This document shows positions 21,816 through 28,595 of a stretch of 38,417 bases of DNA, in pieces. A program made the position numbers and the translations under genes. Numbering within the stretch: the first letter of the stretch is position 1; the number at the start of each line of letters is the position of its first letter. Below the pieces are notes generated by a model that worked only from the letters and a program-made list of their open reading frames with translations, was not told where the DNA came from and searched no databases. Origin of the DNA: a virus; IMG/VR virus record IMGVR_UViG_3300044733_004093, positions 1-38,417 of that record. One strand, given 5' to 3'.

Positions 21816-22349
21816 ATGGATTTAACTAAACTAACAATGGACGAACTTATTTCTTTAAGAAATAAAATTGAAGGACTTATTTATTCATATGAAGATGGAT
21901 ATTTGTATATCTGTTCTGTCCGTCAGTTTGGTAGTGTTTGGGAAGAAAGACCATCCAGTTTATATTCATTAAAAGAACTTTGTGATTCTTATTACGGCGA
22001 CAATGGAATTGTTGATGTTTATACAAATAACCCAAATTTAGAATTTCCTGAAATGGAGTTCTACAATTATGGTGATGTTATGTATATCAAATCAGAAGAT
22101 GATTATAGGGAGTGGATTAAACACACTAAGACTAAAAATCTTATTGAAGATGTAACACAACGACTTGATGAGTGGGACAAAAGTAAAAATTTACCATTTA
22201 AGTATCGTCCTTCTTTCGCTCCACATTGGACAAGAGAAGATGTTAGTGAATGGATTCAGGAGTTTGAAAATACCAAGTGGGATTTTGTTGAACCAAGGTC
22301 AATGAAGAAAGAATATTCTGAAGAAGATAATGACGAACATAAAAAATAA
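21816..22349 (+). CDS. Acidic hypothetical protein, 177 aa
   Basis: The product begins MDLTKLTMDELISLRNKIEG, an N-terminal helix common to many phage accessory proteins, followed by an aromatic middle (GYLYICSVRQFGSVWEERPS) and a C-terminal helical, Trp-containing part (WTREDVSEWIQEFENTKW). It is acidic and has no membrane span. It follows the cREC gene by three bases, so it is in the same unit. No family is recognised. Confidence 0.7.
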   Translation: MDLTKLTMDELISLRNKIEGLIYSYEDGYLYICSVRQFGSVWEERPSSLYSLKELCDSYYGDNGIVDVYTNNPNLEFPEMEFYNYGDVMYIKSEDDYREWIKHTKTKNLIEDVTQRLDEWDKSKNLPFKYRPSFAPHWTREDVSEWIQEFENTKWDFVEPRSMKKEYSEEDNDEHKK

Positions 22350-22354
22350 TAAAA

Positions 22355-22555
22355 ATGAAAAAATTTAGATTACCAAGAAAGACAAAAAAGAAATTGAAAA
22401 AAGATTTTTTTACTTATCCAAAAAGTGAAAAAGACACATACTTAGTTGCTTGGCCATATAAATATGAAGAAGATTATATTGCATATAAAAAAGGATTGTT
22501 AAGAGGTTTAAAAGAAGAATTGAGGAAGAGTTATAAAAAAAATAATAAAAATTAA
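22355..22555 (+). CDS. Small basic conserved phage protein, 66 aa
   Basis: The N-terminus MKKFRLPRKTKKKLKKDFF is strongly basic, followed by TYLVAWPYKYEEDYIAYKKG and a basic helix. The L-P-R-K-x-K-K start and the A-W-P element are recurrent in small phage proteins. The charge suggests nucleic-acid binding, unproven. It sits five bases after the preceding gene and six bases before the WC-motif gene. Confidence 0.7.
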   Translation: MKKFRLPRKTKKKLKKDFFTYPKSEKDTYLVAWPYKYEEDYIAYKKGLLRGLKEELRKSYKKNNKN

Positions 22556-22560
22556 AATTT

Positions 22561-23469
22561 ATGGGATTAAAAAAAGTCAAATTAGAAAATAAAAATTTGG
22601 ATTTGTCGCTTATCGACATGTTACAATATTATGATATTAGTAAGACAAAAAAATACACCCAGTTTTTGGTTAAAATGTTTAAAGAACTAATTCAGAATGA
22701 TCTTCACCTGACACAACAATACAGGAAAAATGGTTTAGACAATGATGAAAAAATGGATACATTAGTTGATAGAAATTCTTTTGAGGGATTTCTCACACAT
22801 AAACTTGTCGTTGAAAATTTTATTGGATATCAAAAAATTAAATTGTATATGACTTTCTGTGAATTAATGGAAAGAGGGCTTGTAGAAATCAAAGACATCT
22901 CAACTTACGACTCCTGGGAAATGGTTGAAAATCAAGTATATTTGGCACTCAACAAAGACAACTTAAAAAAAGCAAAGAAAGAAATAAAAATTATTTATGA
23001 AGATTCATGTTATTTGGTTTTCAAACCATTGACTTATTTAGCATCTTGTACTTACGGATATCAAACTAAATGGTGCACATCTATGATTAATTCTCCAGAC
23101 TATTTTTATGACCATTCTTCAAAAGGAGTTTTAATCTATGTTATAAATAAAAATACAAATGAAAAATATGGGTTTTTTTATGAGATCATGGGACTTCTTG
23201 ATGTTTTTGATGTAAATAAACATCGATATCTTTTTAAAGTTTTTGATAATGAAGATAGACAAGTCGACACATTTCAGACAAATATTCCTCATAATATTTT
23301 GTCCTTAATTTATACTGACATCCAAAATAGTCCAGAAAATTGGAAATTTTTTTCAAAGGTAGAGTTAAAACAAATGGCTAAGCATGTTAGTATACCCTCT
23401 GTTGATCAACCAGTAACAATTCCTTTAAATATTCAATTTGAAGAACCAGGATCAACACCTTTATTCTAA
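22561..23469 (+). CDS. WCTS-motif phage protein, 302 aa
   Basis: The first 140 residues are helical. The second half holds the domain also seen in 5255-7120: IIYEDSCYLVFKPLTYLASC, then YGYQTKWCTS (W171-C172) and GVLIYVINKNTNEKYGFFY. The shared order is an acidic Ser strand, a K-P strand, a Cys, G-x-x-x-K/R-x-WC-[TI]-S, and a hydrophobic strand ending in I-[ND]-K. This domain is frequent in marine T4-like phages; its activity is not known to me, and the invariant Trp-Cys could be a catalytic or binding residue. The C-terminal 50 residues appear unstructured. Confidence 0.75.
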   Translation: MGLKKVKLENKNLDLSLIDMLQYYDISKTKKYTQFLVKMFKELIQNDLHLTQQYRKNGLDNDEKMDTLVDRNSFEGFLTHKLVVENFIGYQKIKLYMTFCELMERGLVEIKDISTYDSWEMVENQVYLALNKDNLKKAKKEIKIIYEDSCYLVFKPLTYLASCTYGYQTKWCTSMINSPDYFYDHSSKGVLIYVINKNTNEKYGFFYEIMGLLDVFDVNKHRYLFKVFDNEDRQVDTFQTNIPHNILSLIYTDIQNSPENWKFFSKVELKQMAKHVSIPSVDQPVTIPLNIQFEEPGSTPLF

Positions 23470-23510
23470 AACAGAATTCAAAAACTAAATCATTTTTTAA
23501 GTTAATTCAG

Positions 23511-23684
23511 ATGGATAAAAAAGAACTTTACGTAAGATTTGCAAATGAAAGTACTTATTATACGAAGATTAAACTGGATTTGAAAAAAGTTAAAAATATT
23601 AGAATCTTTAAAGATGAGGTTTTTTTTACAATTGACAATATTACAGTTGCTACCAGTAGAGATGACTGGGATAAATTAAAATAA
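23511..23684 (+). CDS. Small hypothetical protein, 57 aa
   Basis: This frame begins MDKKELYVRFANESTYYTKI, continues with IRIFKDEVFFTIDNITVATS and ends DDWDKLK, a coherent beta-rich small protein. It lies in the 418-base gap between 23469 and 23887. It ends six bases before the small lipoprotein gene. No family is recognised. Confidence 0.6.
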   Translation: MDKKELYVRFANESTYYTKIKLDLKKVKNIRIFKDEVFFTIDNITVATSRDDWDKLK

Positions 23685-23690
23685 AAAAAT

Positions 23691-23840
23691 ATGAAAAAAT
23701 TAATTTTAATAATTTTTGTGTTGGTGTTATCTTCATGTAAAACCACAAAAAAAACTAATTGTGATGCTTACGGATCTTTGCCAAATTCAAAAATAGACAC
23801 TACAAATTTCGAAATTATAAATAATTTTAAGTTGAATTAA
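23691..23840 (+). CDS. Small lipoprotein, 49 aa
   Basis: MKKLILIIFVLVLSSCK is a type II signal peptide with lipobox LSSC and lipidated Cys at residue 16. The mature part (CKTTKKTNCDAYGS and onwards) has a second Cys in NCDAYG, a motif I recall from tiny Bacteroidota lipoproteins, suggesting acquisition from a host. It would be anchored in the envelope. It is the second lipoprotein gene in the window. Confidence 0.75.
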   Translation: MKKLILIIFVLVLSSCKTTKKTNCDAYGSLPNSKIDTTNFEIINNFKLN

Positions 23841-23886
23841 TCCTTCTTTTTTAATTATTTTATCATATTTTTAAATAAAATACTTT

Positions 23887-24192
23887 ATGAAAGAAAGAGT
23901 AAAATTAATAATCCTTGATGAAAAACCTTATGTGGTTTCAGGTGATGAAATTAAACTTGGCGATGAAGTCATTATTACAGTTAATGGACAATACCCATCT
24001 AAAGTTTCTTGTGAAAATCAACCGGTCCTGGATTTAATTAAAAACAATCAATTGAAACAAAACAGGGCATTTAAAATTTTTCTACATCCAGAACAAGTCA
24101 CCTTCAACAACGAAGAGTTAGAAAAAATTTTAGAAAACGATGGTATTTTCGAAATAGAAATCGAAAATAACCAGATAAAATATTACATCTGA
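23887..24192 (+). CDS. Hypothetical protein, 101 aa
   Basis: The sequence VKLIILDEKPYVVSGDEIKL, GDEVIITVNGQYPSKVSC and the acidic end (EIEIENNQIKYYI) show a beta-rich protein with a G-D-E-V strand typical of small barrel folds. It has a single Cys and no membrane span. It starts 46 bases after the lipoprotein in an AT-rich gap without a clear promoter. No family is recognised. Confidence 0.65.
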   Translation: MKERVKLIILDEKPYVVSGDEIKLGDEVIITVNGQYPSKVSCENQPVLDLIKNNQLKQNRAFKIFLHPEQVTFNNEELEKILENDGIFEIEIENNQIKYYI

Positions 24193-24202
24193 TTCTTCAT
24201 CT

Positions 24203-24400
24203 ATGAATAAATCTAAAGTCAAAGTTTTAACCCCAAACGGAATTGGAGAAATTCAAGAAATGTACACCAATGATAAAAATGAGTTAATTATTGAATTTTT
24301 GTTCAAAGATCTAATTACGATCACTTATAATCTTGGTAAGTTTGACACTCATGAAAATATTCTTACCAAAAAAATTAATAAATTGGAAAATAAAAATTAA
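24203..24400 (+). CDS. Small SH3-like protein, 65 aa
   Basis: KVKVLTPNGIGEIQEMYT followed by ELIIEFLFKDLITITY gives the strand pattern of small SH3/KOW-like phage proteins (V-x-T-P-x-G-x-G-x-I). The C-terminus is Lys/Asn-rich. Its stop overlaps the Smr gene start by one base. Function is unknown. Confidence 0.65.
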   Translation: MNKSKVKVLTPNGIGEIQEMYTNDKNELIIEFLFKDLITITYNLGKFDTHENILTKKINKLENKN

Positions 24401-24618
24401 TGGATTCATTAGATCTGCATGGTACTCGTCACTTGGATGTCTCAAACAAAATTGATCAATTTTTGTGGGAGTCTATGAAAAAAAATAAAAAAGAAGTTCA
24501 TATTATTACAGGACATAGTCAAATAATGAAAAATCTAGTAAAAAATACACTTCACGATTATAATATGAATTATGAAGTTGATTCTATCAATCCAGGTATC
24601 TTATTAGTAAAACTCTAA
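24400..24618 (+). CDS. Smr-domain protein, 72 aa
   Basis: The compact product starts MDSLDLHGTRH, the LDxHG motif of Smr (small MutS-related) domains, and has VHIITGHS, corresponding to the later TGxG motif with His in place of the second Gly, then YEVDSINPGILLVKL, the final strand with N-x-G. At 72 residues it is a bare Smr domain without a MutS2 or PPR partner. Smr domains can nick DNA or RNA, and recent work links them to mRNA cleavage at stalled ribosomes; the substrate here is unknown. Confidence 0.85.
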   Translation: MDSLDLHGTRHLDVSNKIDQFLWESMKKNKKEVHIITGHSQIMKNLVKNTLHDYNMNYEVDSINPGILLVKL

Positions 24619-24621
24619 ACT

Positions 24622-24921
24622 ATGAAAAAAAAACAATCACAAATAGATGTTCCAGAACCTGAAAAACAAGTAATTGAAACTCCCCATGAAAATTATGAAA
24701 TAGTTGCTGAAGGATTTTCATTAACATTTTCACAATCCACAAATTTATGTGAGAGACAAAGTTTAATGAATGTTTTAAAAATCTCGACCGACACATGTCA
24801 TACAGGACCAAAATTCTGGATTCAAACAGAAAAATGGGACTTTGATGATATTGAAGAATTGATTGAAATTTTAAAAGTTTTTGATAGAAAATATAAACTA
24901 ATGTTTGGGGACCAAAACTAA
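24622..24921 (+). CDS. Hypothetical protein, 99 aa
   Basis: The N-terminal 25 residues are polar and Lys/Glu/Gln-rich, then YEIVAEGFSLTFSQSTNLCE begins a folded part ending FWIQTEKWDFDDIEELIEIL. Three Cys are scattered. The C-terminal W-D-F-D-D-I-E-E-L-I helix resembles conserved ends of small phage proteins. It starts three bases after the Smr stop, so it is in the same unit. No function can be assigned. Confidence 0.65.
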   Translation: MKKKQSQIDVPEPEKQVIETPHENYEIVAEGFSLTFSQSTNLCERQSLMNVLKISTDTCHTGPKFWIQTEKWDFDDIEELIEILKVFDRKYKLMFGDQN

Positions 24922-24930
24922 TTAATTTTT

Positions 24931-25347
24931 ATGAGAATTGGAATTACTTGCTCTTGTTTTGATTTATTACATGCTGGACATATTTTAATGCTCCAGGAAT
25001 GTAAGGAGGTTTGTGATTTTTTATACGTTGCGTTTCAAACTGACCCTACATCTGATAGACCAGAAAAAAATAAACCGGTACAATCTGTTTTAGAAAGGTT
25101 CATACAACTTAAAGGATGTAAGTTTGTGGATGAAATAATTCCATATGAAAATGAAAAAGATTTGGAAAATATTTTTAAATCATTTAATTTTGACGTGAGA
25201 ATCATCGGTGAAGATTATAAGAACAAAGATTTCACGGGAAGACAAATTTGTTTAGAACGAGGTATAGAGATCTACTATAATAAAAGATCCCACGATTTCT
25301 CAACTTCAAACCTTAGAAAAAAAATTGAAAATGGAAAAAAGAATTAA
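24931..25347 (+). CDS. Cytidylyltransferase-like nucleotidyltransferase (TagD family)
   Basis: The product has the nucleotidyltransferase fold signatures: GITCSCFDLLHAGHILML with the HxGH (HAGH) nucleotide-binding motif near residues 16-19, RPVQSVLERF-like substrate loop (NKPVQSVLERFIQL), IIGEDYK and the C-terminal STSNLRKKI, equivalent to the ISTS motif. The 138 residues match glycerol-3-phosphate cytidylyltransferase. It would join CMP to a phosphate substrate, perhaps for surface or wall precursors. Phage copies are frequent and the substrate is unknown. It overlaps the next gene by 17 bases. Confidence 0.9.
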   Translation: MRIGITCSCFDLLHAGHILMLQECKEVCDFLYVAFQTDPTSDRPEKNKPVQSVLERFIQLKGCKFVDEIIPYENEKDLENIFKSFNFDVRIIGEDYKNKDFTGRQICLERGIEIYYNKRSHDFSTSNLRKKIENGKKN

Positions 25348-25561
25348 GAGTTTCAGTAATATCCAAGACTGGATTGAAAAAGTAATCGAGTCATGTCAAA
25401 CATTTGAACACACCCAAACTACCAAAAATTTAATTTACAATTTCCAAAAACAAATTATGGAAAAAATCAATGATCATAACTCAATGATTAGTATTACACA
25501 ACCTTTATTGTTAAAATTGGAAAAAAAAGAAGAACTAATTTATTTTTCAAACTTAAATTAG
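25331..25561 (+). CDS. Small helical hypothetical protein, 76 aa
   Basis: The ATG at 25331 is preferred over the TTG at 25325. The product is Lys/Glu/Gln-rich and nearly all helical (SNIQDWIEKVIESCQTFEHT, LLLKLEKKEELIYF). It overlaps the cytidylyltransferase by 17 bases. It is the last gene before the tRNA promoter. No family is recognised. Confidence 0.6.
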   Translation: MEKRIKSFSNIQDWIEKVIESCQTFEHTQTTKNLIYNFQKQIMEKINDHNSMISITQPLLLKLEKKEELIYFSNLN

Positions 25562-25577
25562 TTTTTTACGAAAAAAA

Positions 25578-25609
25578 TTTGATTAATCTAAATATATGTT
25601 TTACATTTG
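25578..25609 (+). promoter_or_regulatory. Bacteroidota-type promoter of the tRNA region, TTTG-N20-TACATTTG
   Basis: TTTG (25578-25581) and TACATTTG (25602-25609) are separated by 20 bases. The first tRNA-like element begins 12 bases after the -7 box, so it should be transcribed from here. Confidence 0.85.
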
Positions 25610-25621
25610 TAAAAAAAAGTT

Positions 25622-25703
25622 AGTCAGGAGTGTAAAGAGACATGGTGTTGAATCCATCTGTTATAGATGGTTGCTCATTGTAGGTTCGAATCCTATCCTG
25701 ACT
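25622..25703 (+). tRNA. Aberrant tRNA-like element 1
   Basis: The acceptor arms AGTCAGG (25622-25628) and CCTGACT (25697-25703) pair perfectly, and a T arm (GTAGG, TTCGAAT, CCTAT; 25680-25696) is canonical. A 5-bp hairpin CCATC/GATGG (25654-25670) stands where the anticodon arm belongs, but its seven-base loop TGTTATA has G instead of U at position 33 and T at 37. No acceptable D stem exists in the 23 bases before it, and the variable region is nine bases. No CCA is encoded. It is either a degenerate tRNA or a tRNA mimic; an amino acid cannot be assigned. Confidence 0.6.
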
Positions 25704-25780
25704 TCAACTAAGGAAGCAATATGAGAGTCCTGAATTGTACACAAAATATCCGTATTGACATCTCGGAAAGACGAGAAAAT

Positions 25781-25847
25781 AGTCAGGTGGCGTTATTGGA
25801 GTACGCATCGTAAATGAGGATTACAGGTTCGAATCCTGTCCTGACTG
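25781..25847 (+). tRNA. Aberrant tRNA-like element 2
   Basis: The same acceptor stem as element 1, AGTCAGG (25781-25787) with CCTGACT (25840-25846), a canonical T arm (ACAGG, TTCGAAT, CCTGT) and a good D arm (GCGT, nine-base loop with the conserved GG, ACGC; 25790-25806) are present. Only 16 bases remain for position 26, the anticodon arm and variable region, against the usual 22-23, and no 5-bp anticodon stem can form. It is about six bases too short for a working tRNA. Its 5' half also lies in a 30-codon frame (25721-25813). Confidence 0.55.
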
Positions 25848-25859
25848 CTAAATTAACTT

Positions 25860-25932
25860 GGTCCCGTGGTTGAATGGTTACAATTCCACCCTGTCACGGT
25901 GCGAGATACGGGTTCGAATCCCGTCGGGACCG
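25860..25932 (+). tRNA. tRNA-Asp (GTC)
   Basis: A complete 73-base cloverleaf: acceptor GGTCCCG/CGGGACC, a D arm containing the GG of GAATGGTT, anticodon loop CTGTCAC giving GTC, T arm ACGGG TTCGAAT CCCGT, and discriminator G73, an Asp identity base. The anticodon stem has one mismatch at its outer pair (C-C). CCA is not encoded. It is probably co-transcribed with the two tRNA-like elements. An annotated-looking frame starting at 25858 runs through it and is not a gene there. Confidence 0.95.
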
Positions 25933-25956
25933 CAAAACTTATTAAAATTAAAAAAT

Positions 25957-26226
25957 ATGAAAACTTTTGAAGATTTAGAATTTGAACAATTAAATGACGA
26001 ACCATTTATGGTTGGTAAAAAAGGTCGTATGCAATTTGACAACGGCTTTGGTGTATCTGTTGTATCACACACTCATTCATACGGAGGTCGTGATGGACTT
26101 TATGAAGTGGCCGTTTTAGATAAAGATGGTCTTTTGACTTATGAGACTCCTGTGACAAGTGACGTAATTGGTTACTTGAGTGAAGAAGATGTAACTGATG
26201 TCATGAAAAAAGTTCAAGAACTTTAA
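25957..26226 (+). CDS. Conserved hypothetical phage protein, 89 aa
   Basis: The real start is the ATG at 25957, 24 bases after tRNA-Asp. The product has MQFDNGFGVSVVSHTHSYGG, YEVAVLDKDGLLTYETPVTS and DVIGYLSEEDVTDVMKKVQ. The sequence (N-G-(F/Y)-G-V-S-V-V, Y-E-x-A-V-L, T-P-(I/V)-T-x-D-V-I-G-Y-L) is a recurrent small phage family of unknown function. Its product is acidic and alpha/beta. Confidence 0.8.
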   Translation: MKTFEDLEFEQLNDEPFMVGKKGRMQFDNGFGVSVVSHTHSYGGRDGLYEVAVLDKDGLLTYETPVTSDVIGYLSEEDVTDVMKKVQEL

Positions 26227-26237
26227 AAATAAATTTT

Positions 26238-26642
26238 ATGTACGGGATTTGTTTACAATGTAATAATAAATTTTCCTACTTACCCAGTCAATCCCATGGT
26301 AAGTTTTGTTCAAACCGATGTCAAGGAGACCACCATCTCGATAAAAGATTTCAAACAGGGACCACCTGGAATAATGCAATGTCAAAGTATGTTAAACGAA
26401 TCAGAGGCAACACTTGCGAAAGTTGTGGAATAAGTGATTGGAATAAAAAACCTTTAACATTTCAGGTTGACCATGTTGACGGAAATCGAAAAAACAATAA
26501 TTTTTATAATTTAAAAGTCTTGTGTCCGAATTGTCATTCACAGACAGAAACATTTGGTCATAAAAACGTGACCAAAGAGGGTAAAAATAAATTTATAGAG
26601 TTAATCAATAAAAATAGAAAACCAAAAAAAATAAAACTCTGA
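26238..26642 (+). CDS. HNH endonuclease with zinc-finger N-terminus
   Basis: The N-terminus has a CxxC zinc knuckle (ICLQCNNKF) and FCSNRCQ, a second zinc pair as in free-standing phage HNH enzymes. A CESCG pair precedes the HNH core FQVDHVDGNRKNNNFYNLKV then LCPNCHSQ (about residues 76-103), with the catalytic DH, structural Asn and second zinc pair. Such enzymes nick or cut DNA and often behave as homing endonucleases. Its position just after the tRNA cluster fits mobility there. It shares ATGA with the next gene. Confidence 0.9.
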   Translation: MYGICLQCNNKFSYLPSQSHGKFCSNRCQGDHHLDKRFQTGTTWNNAMSKYVKRIRGNTCESCGISDWNKKPLTFQVDHVDGNRKNNNFYNLKVLCPNCHSQTETFGHKNVTKEGKNKFIELINKNRKPKKIKL

Positions 26643-27070
26643 TGGATTACACAAATTACAAAATATTAAAATATTATTATTCACATGGAGTTGCTGAAAT
26701 GTCGGAACTTCTATGGGATAAAATGACCCCAGAAGAATCAAAATGGGCCATAGTATTAACGATGACTGGAATAAATGATACCGGAGGAGATGATAATAGA
26801 TCCTGGGATATTTTTTTTCTTGAAGATAAACTAAAAGAAAAAATTGAAAGTGTATTAAATAAGTATAATATTAAATTTACTATTAAAGACATAACCGACC
26901 AGTTACTATCGAATAATAATGAAATTACGGAAAATTTGATAAGTAAGTTAAACAAACATCTTACTGAGAATTTAACCGTTAATTCTGTTTTGGATAAAAT
27001 CATAGACCAGGGAATTAAAAGTCTCTCAGTGTTTGAAAAGTATTATTTAGAAAACAAAACCGAAGAATAA
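26642..27070 (+). CDS. Hypothetical protein, 142 aa
   Basis: The N-terminal MDYTNYKILKYYYSHGVAEM and ESKWAIVLTMTGINDTGGDD segments are followed by a helical C-terminal half with an Asn-rich middle (LLSNNNEITENLI) and a terminal NSVLDKIIDQGIKSLSVFEK. The last module (V-L-x-K-I-x-x-x-G-I-x-S-L-x-x-F/x-x-F-E) looks like a terminal motif found in other phage proteins. It overlaps the HNH stop by three bases (ATGA). Function is unknown. Confidence 0.65.
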   Translation: MDYTNYKILKYYYSHGVAEMSELLWDKMTPEESKWAIVLTMTGINDTGGDDNRSWDIFFLEDKLKEKIESVLNKYNIKFTIKDITDQLLSNNNEITENLISKLNKHLTENLTVNSVLDKIIDQGIKSLSVFEKYYLENKTEE

Positions 27071-27074
27071 TTTT

Positions 27075-27395
27075 ATGGGAATCTTTGATAAAGATTATTT
27101 ATTGATCAAATCACAAACTACGGGATTTTCTTCCCCAGCAGAAACATATGTTGATAAAAGATTGGACTTAAATGAATTGATAGTGGATGATTCATATTCC
27201 ACATTCTATTTCAGATATTCTGGACCAAACATTGAAGATATCAAACCCGGTGATACTTTAGTTATCGATAGAAATAAAAAATTAAAAACAGGTGACTTGA
27301 TTATTATTGTTGAAGATGGGGTTTTTAAAATAAAACGTTATGAGGATCAAATTAATATATGGGGGAAAATAACATGGATCTTAAAAAAAGTGTAA
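27075..27395 (+). CDS. umuD: UmuD-like protein lacking the catalytic serine
   Basis: The product aligns with UmuD: GFSSPAETYVDKRLDLNELI matches the start of processed UmuD, then STFYFRYSGPNIEDIKPGD and LVIDRNKKLKTGDLIIIVEDG, FKIKRYED, and a closing WGKITWILKKV. The SGDSM serine of the S24 peptidase dyad is replaced by SGPNI, while the partner Lys (KIKR) is kept. The loop between that Lys and the final WG strand is much shorter than in UmuD, and the total is 106 aa against 139. It starts with only 16 residues before the usual cleavage site, so it resembles a pre-processed UmuD'. It would partner the adjacent UmuC. Confidence 0.85.
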   Translation: MGIFDKDYLLIKSQTTGFSSPAETYVDKRLDLNELIVDDSYSTFYFRYSGPNIEDIKPGDTLVIDRNKKLKTGDLIIIVEDGVFKIKRYEDQINIWGKITWILKKV

Positions 27396-28591
27396 AAGTA
27401 ATTGGTATTGTGGATTGCAATAATTTTTATTGCTCATGTGAAAGATTGTTTAATCCAGAATCGGTCGGTAAACCAACAGTTGTTTTATCAAATAATGATG
27501 GGGCAATAATTGCCCGATCACAAGAAGCAAAAGATTTAGGAATTAAAATGGGGGAACCATTTTTTAAATCTAAAGAATTCATGGAAGAACACAAATTCTG
27601 TGTTTATTCTTCAAACTATAACCTTTATGGGGATCTTTCTGACCGGGTAATGAAAGTTATTTCTGAGTTTGTTACCAATATTGAAGTGTATTCAATTGAT
27701 GAAGCATTCATAGACCTATCTCATATACCTTCTAAAAAATTGAATCAAACCTTAATAAAAATCAAGGATGAGGTTCTAAGACGGGTTGGAATACCAGTGT
27801 CTATTGGTGTTGGACCAAATAAAACATTGGCAAAATTGACCTCATACATGGCAAAAAAACAACCAAACTATGATGGAATATGTTCTTACTGGAGTTTGAA
27901 AAATTTTAAATCAATTTCATACAAAATTGATATTAACGAAGTTTGGGGTGTTGGAAGAAAATGGACAAAAAAATTGAAAAATCTTGGTATTGAAAGTATT
28001 GGTCAATTCATAGACACTAATGAAAACTTAGTAAAAAAGTTGATGAATATTAATGGTGTGAGAACTAAATTAGAATTACAAGAATTTTATTGTTTTCAGA
28101 TCCAAGAAAAAACTAAGTTGAAAAAAAATATTGCATCCACCAGATCATTTGGAAAAGATGTTGATGATTTTAGTCAGTTGTCTGAGGCTATGTTTAGTTA
28201 TATAGAAACGGGGACTAAAAAATTAAAACAAAATAAAGTATTAAGTAAAAAAGTCACAATTTTTGTTAGTGGTAATTACCATAAGGGAAACAAGTACCAT
28301 TATTCAAAAACAATTTCTTTAAATACACCAACTCGAGATAATCAATTAATCTGGTCGCAAATATATAAATCATTTAAAGAGTTGTGTGAACAAAACAAAC
28401 AATATAAAAAGTGTGGAATAATCTTTAATGATTTAACTCCAGACAATGTCATACAAAAGTCTTTATTTGATGAAGTTTTTGAAACTCAATCAGTACCAAA
28501 CAATCCAGTTAAAAATTGGCACATGAGACAAGAGTTTCTTACACAAAAATATACCACATCCTGGGACGATTTACCTGAAGTTTTTTCTTAA
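27374..28591 (+). CDS. umuC: UmuC-type Y-family DNA polymerase
   Basis: The product carries Y-family translesion polymerase motifs: VDCNNFYCSCERLF with the first catalytic Asp, VVLSNNDGAIIARSQEAKDL, VYSSNYNLYGDLSDRVM, and YSIDEAFIDL with the second catalytic acidic pair. GVGPNKTLAKLTSYMAKK follows, then a helix-hairpin-helix-like WGVGRKW, and little finger. The end DDLPEVFS is typical of UmuC. Length (about 405 aa) is full. The ATG at 27374 has GGGGGA upstream; the ATG at 27359 is an alternative. Both overlap umuD, so the genes are coupled. It allows replication past DNA damage, with UmuD acting as partner. Confidence 0.95.
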   Translation: MDLKKSVKVIGIVDCNNFYCSCERLFNPESVGKPTVVLSNNDGAIIARSQEAKDLGIKMGEPFFKSKEFMEEHKFCVYSSNYNLYGDLSDRVMKVISEFVTNIEVYSIDEAFIDLSHIPSKKLNQTLIKIKDEVLRRVGIPVSIGVGPNKTLAKLTSYMAKKQPNYDGICSYWSLKNFKSISYKIDINEVWGVGRKWTKKLKNLGIESIGQFIDTNENLVKKLMNINGVRTKLELQEFYCFQIQEKTKLKKNIASTRSFGKDVDDFSQLSEAMFSYIETGTKKLKQNKVLSKKVTIFVSGNYHKGNKYHYSKTISLNTPTRDNQLIWSQIYKSFKELCEQNKQYKKCGIIFNDLTPDNVIQKSLFDEVFETQSVPNNPVKNWHMRQEFLTQKYTTSWDDLPEVFS

Positions 28592-28595
28592 TAGT

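Noticed and set aside
25622-25703. Suppressor tRNA with anticodon UUA
   Set aside because: The loop centre can be read as TTA, but position 33 is not U, position 37 is not a purine, and TAA is the commonest stop codon in the window, so ochre suppression would be harmful.
25858-25956. N-terminal extension of the gene at 25957 through tRNA-Asp
   Set aside because: The extension is the tRNA itself read as protein; the conserved protein begins at the ATG at 25957.
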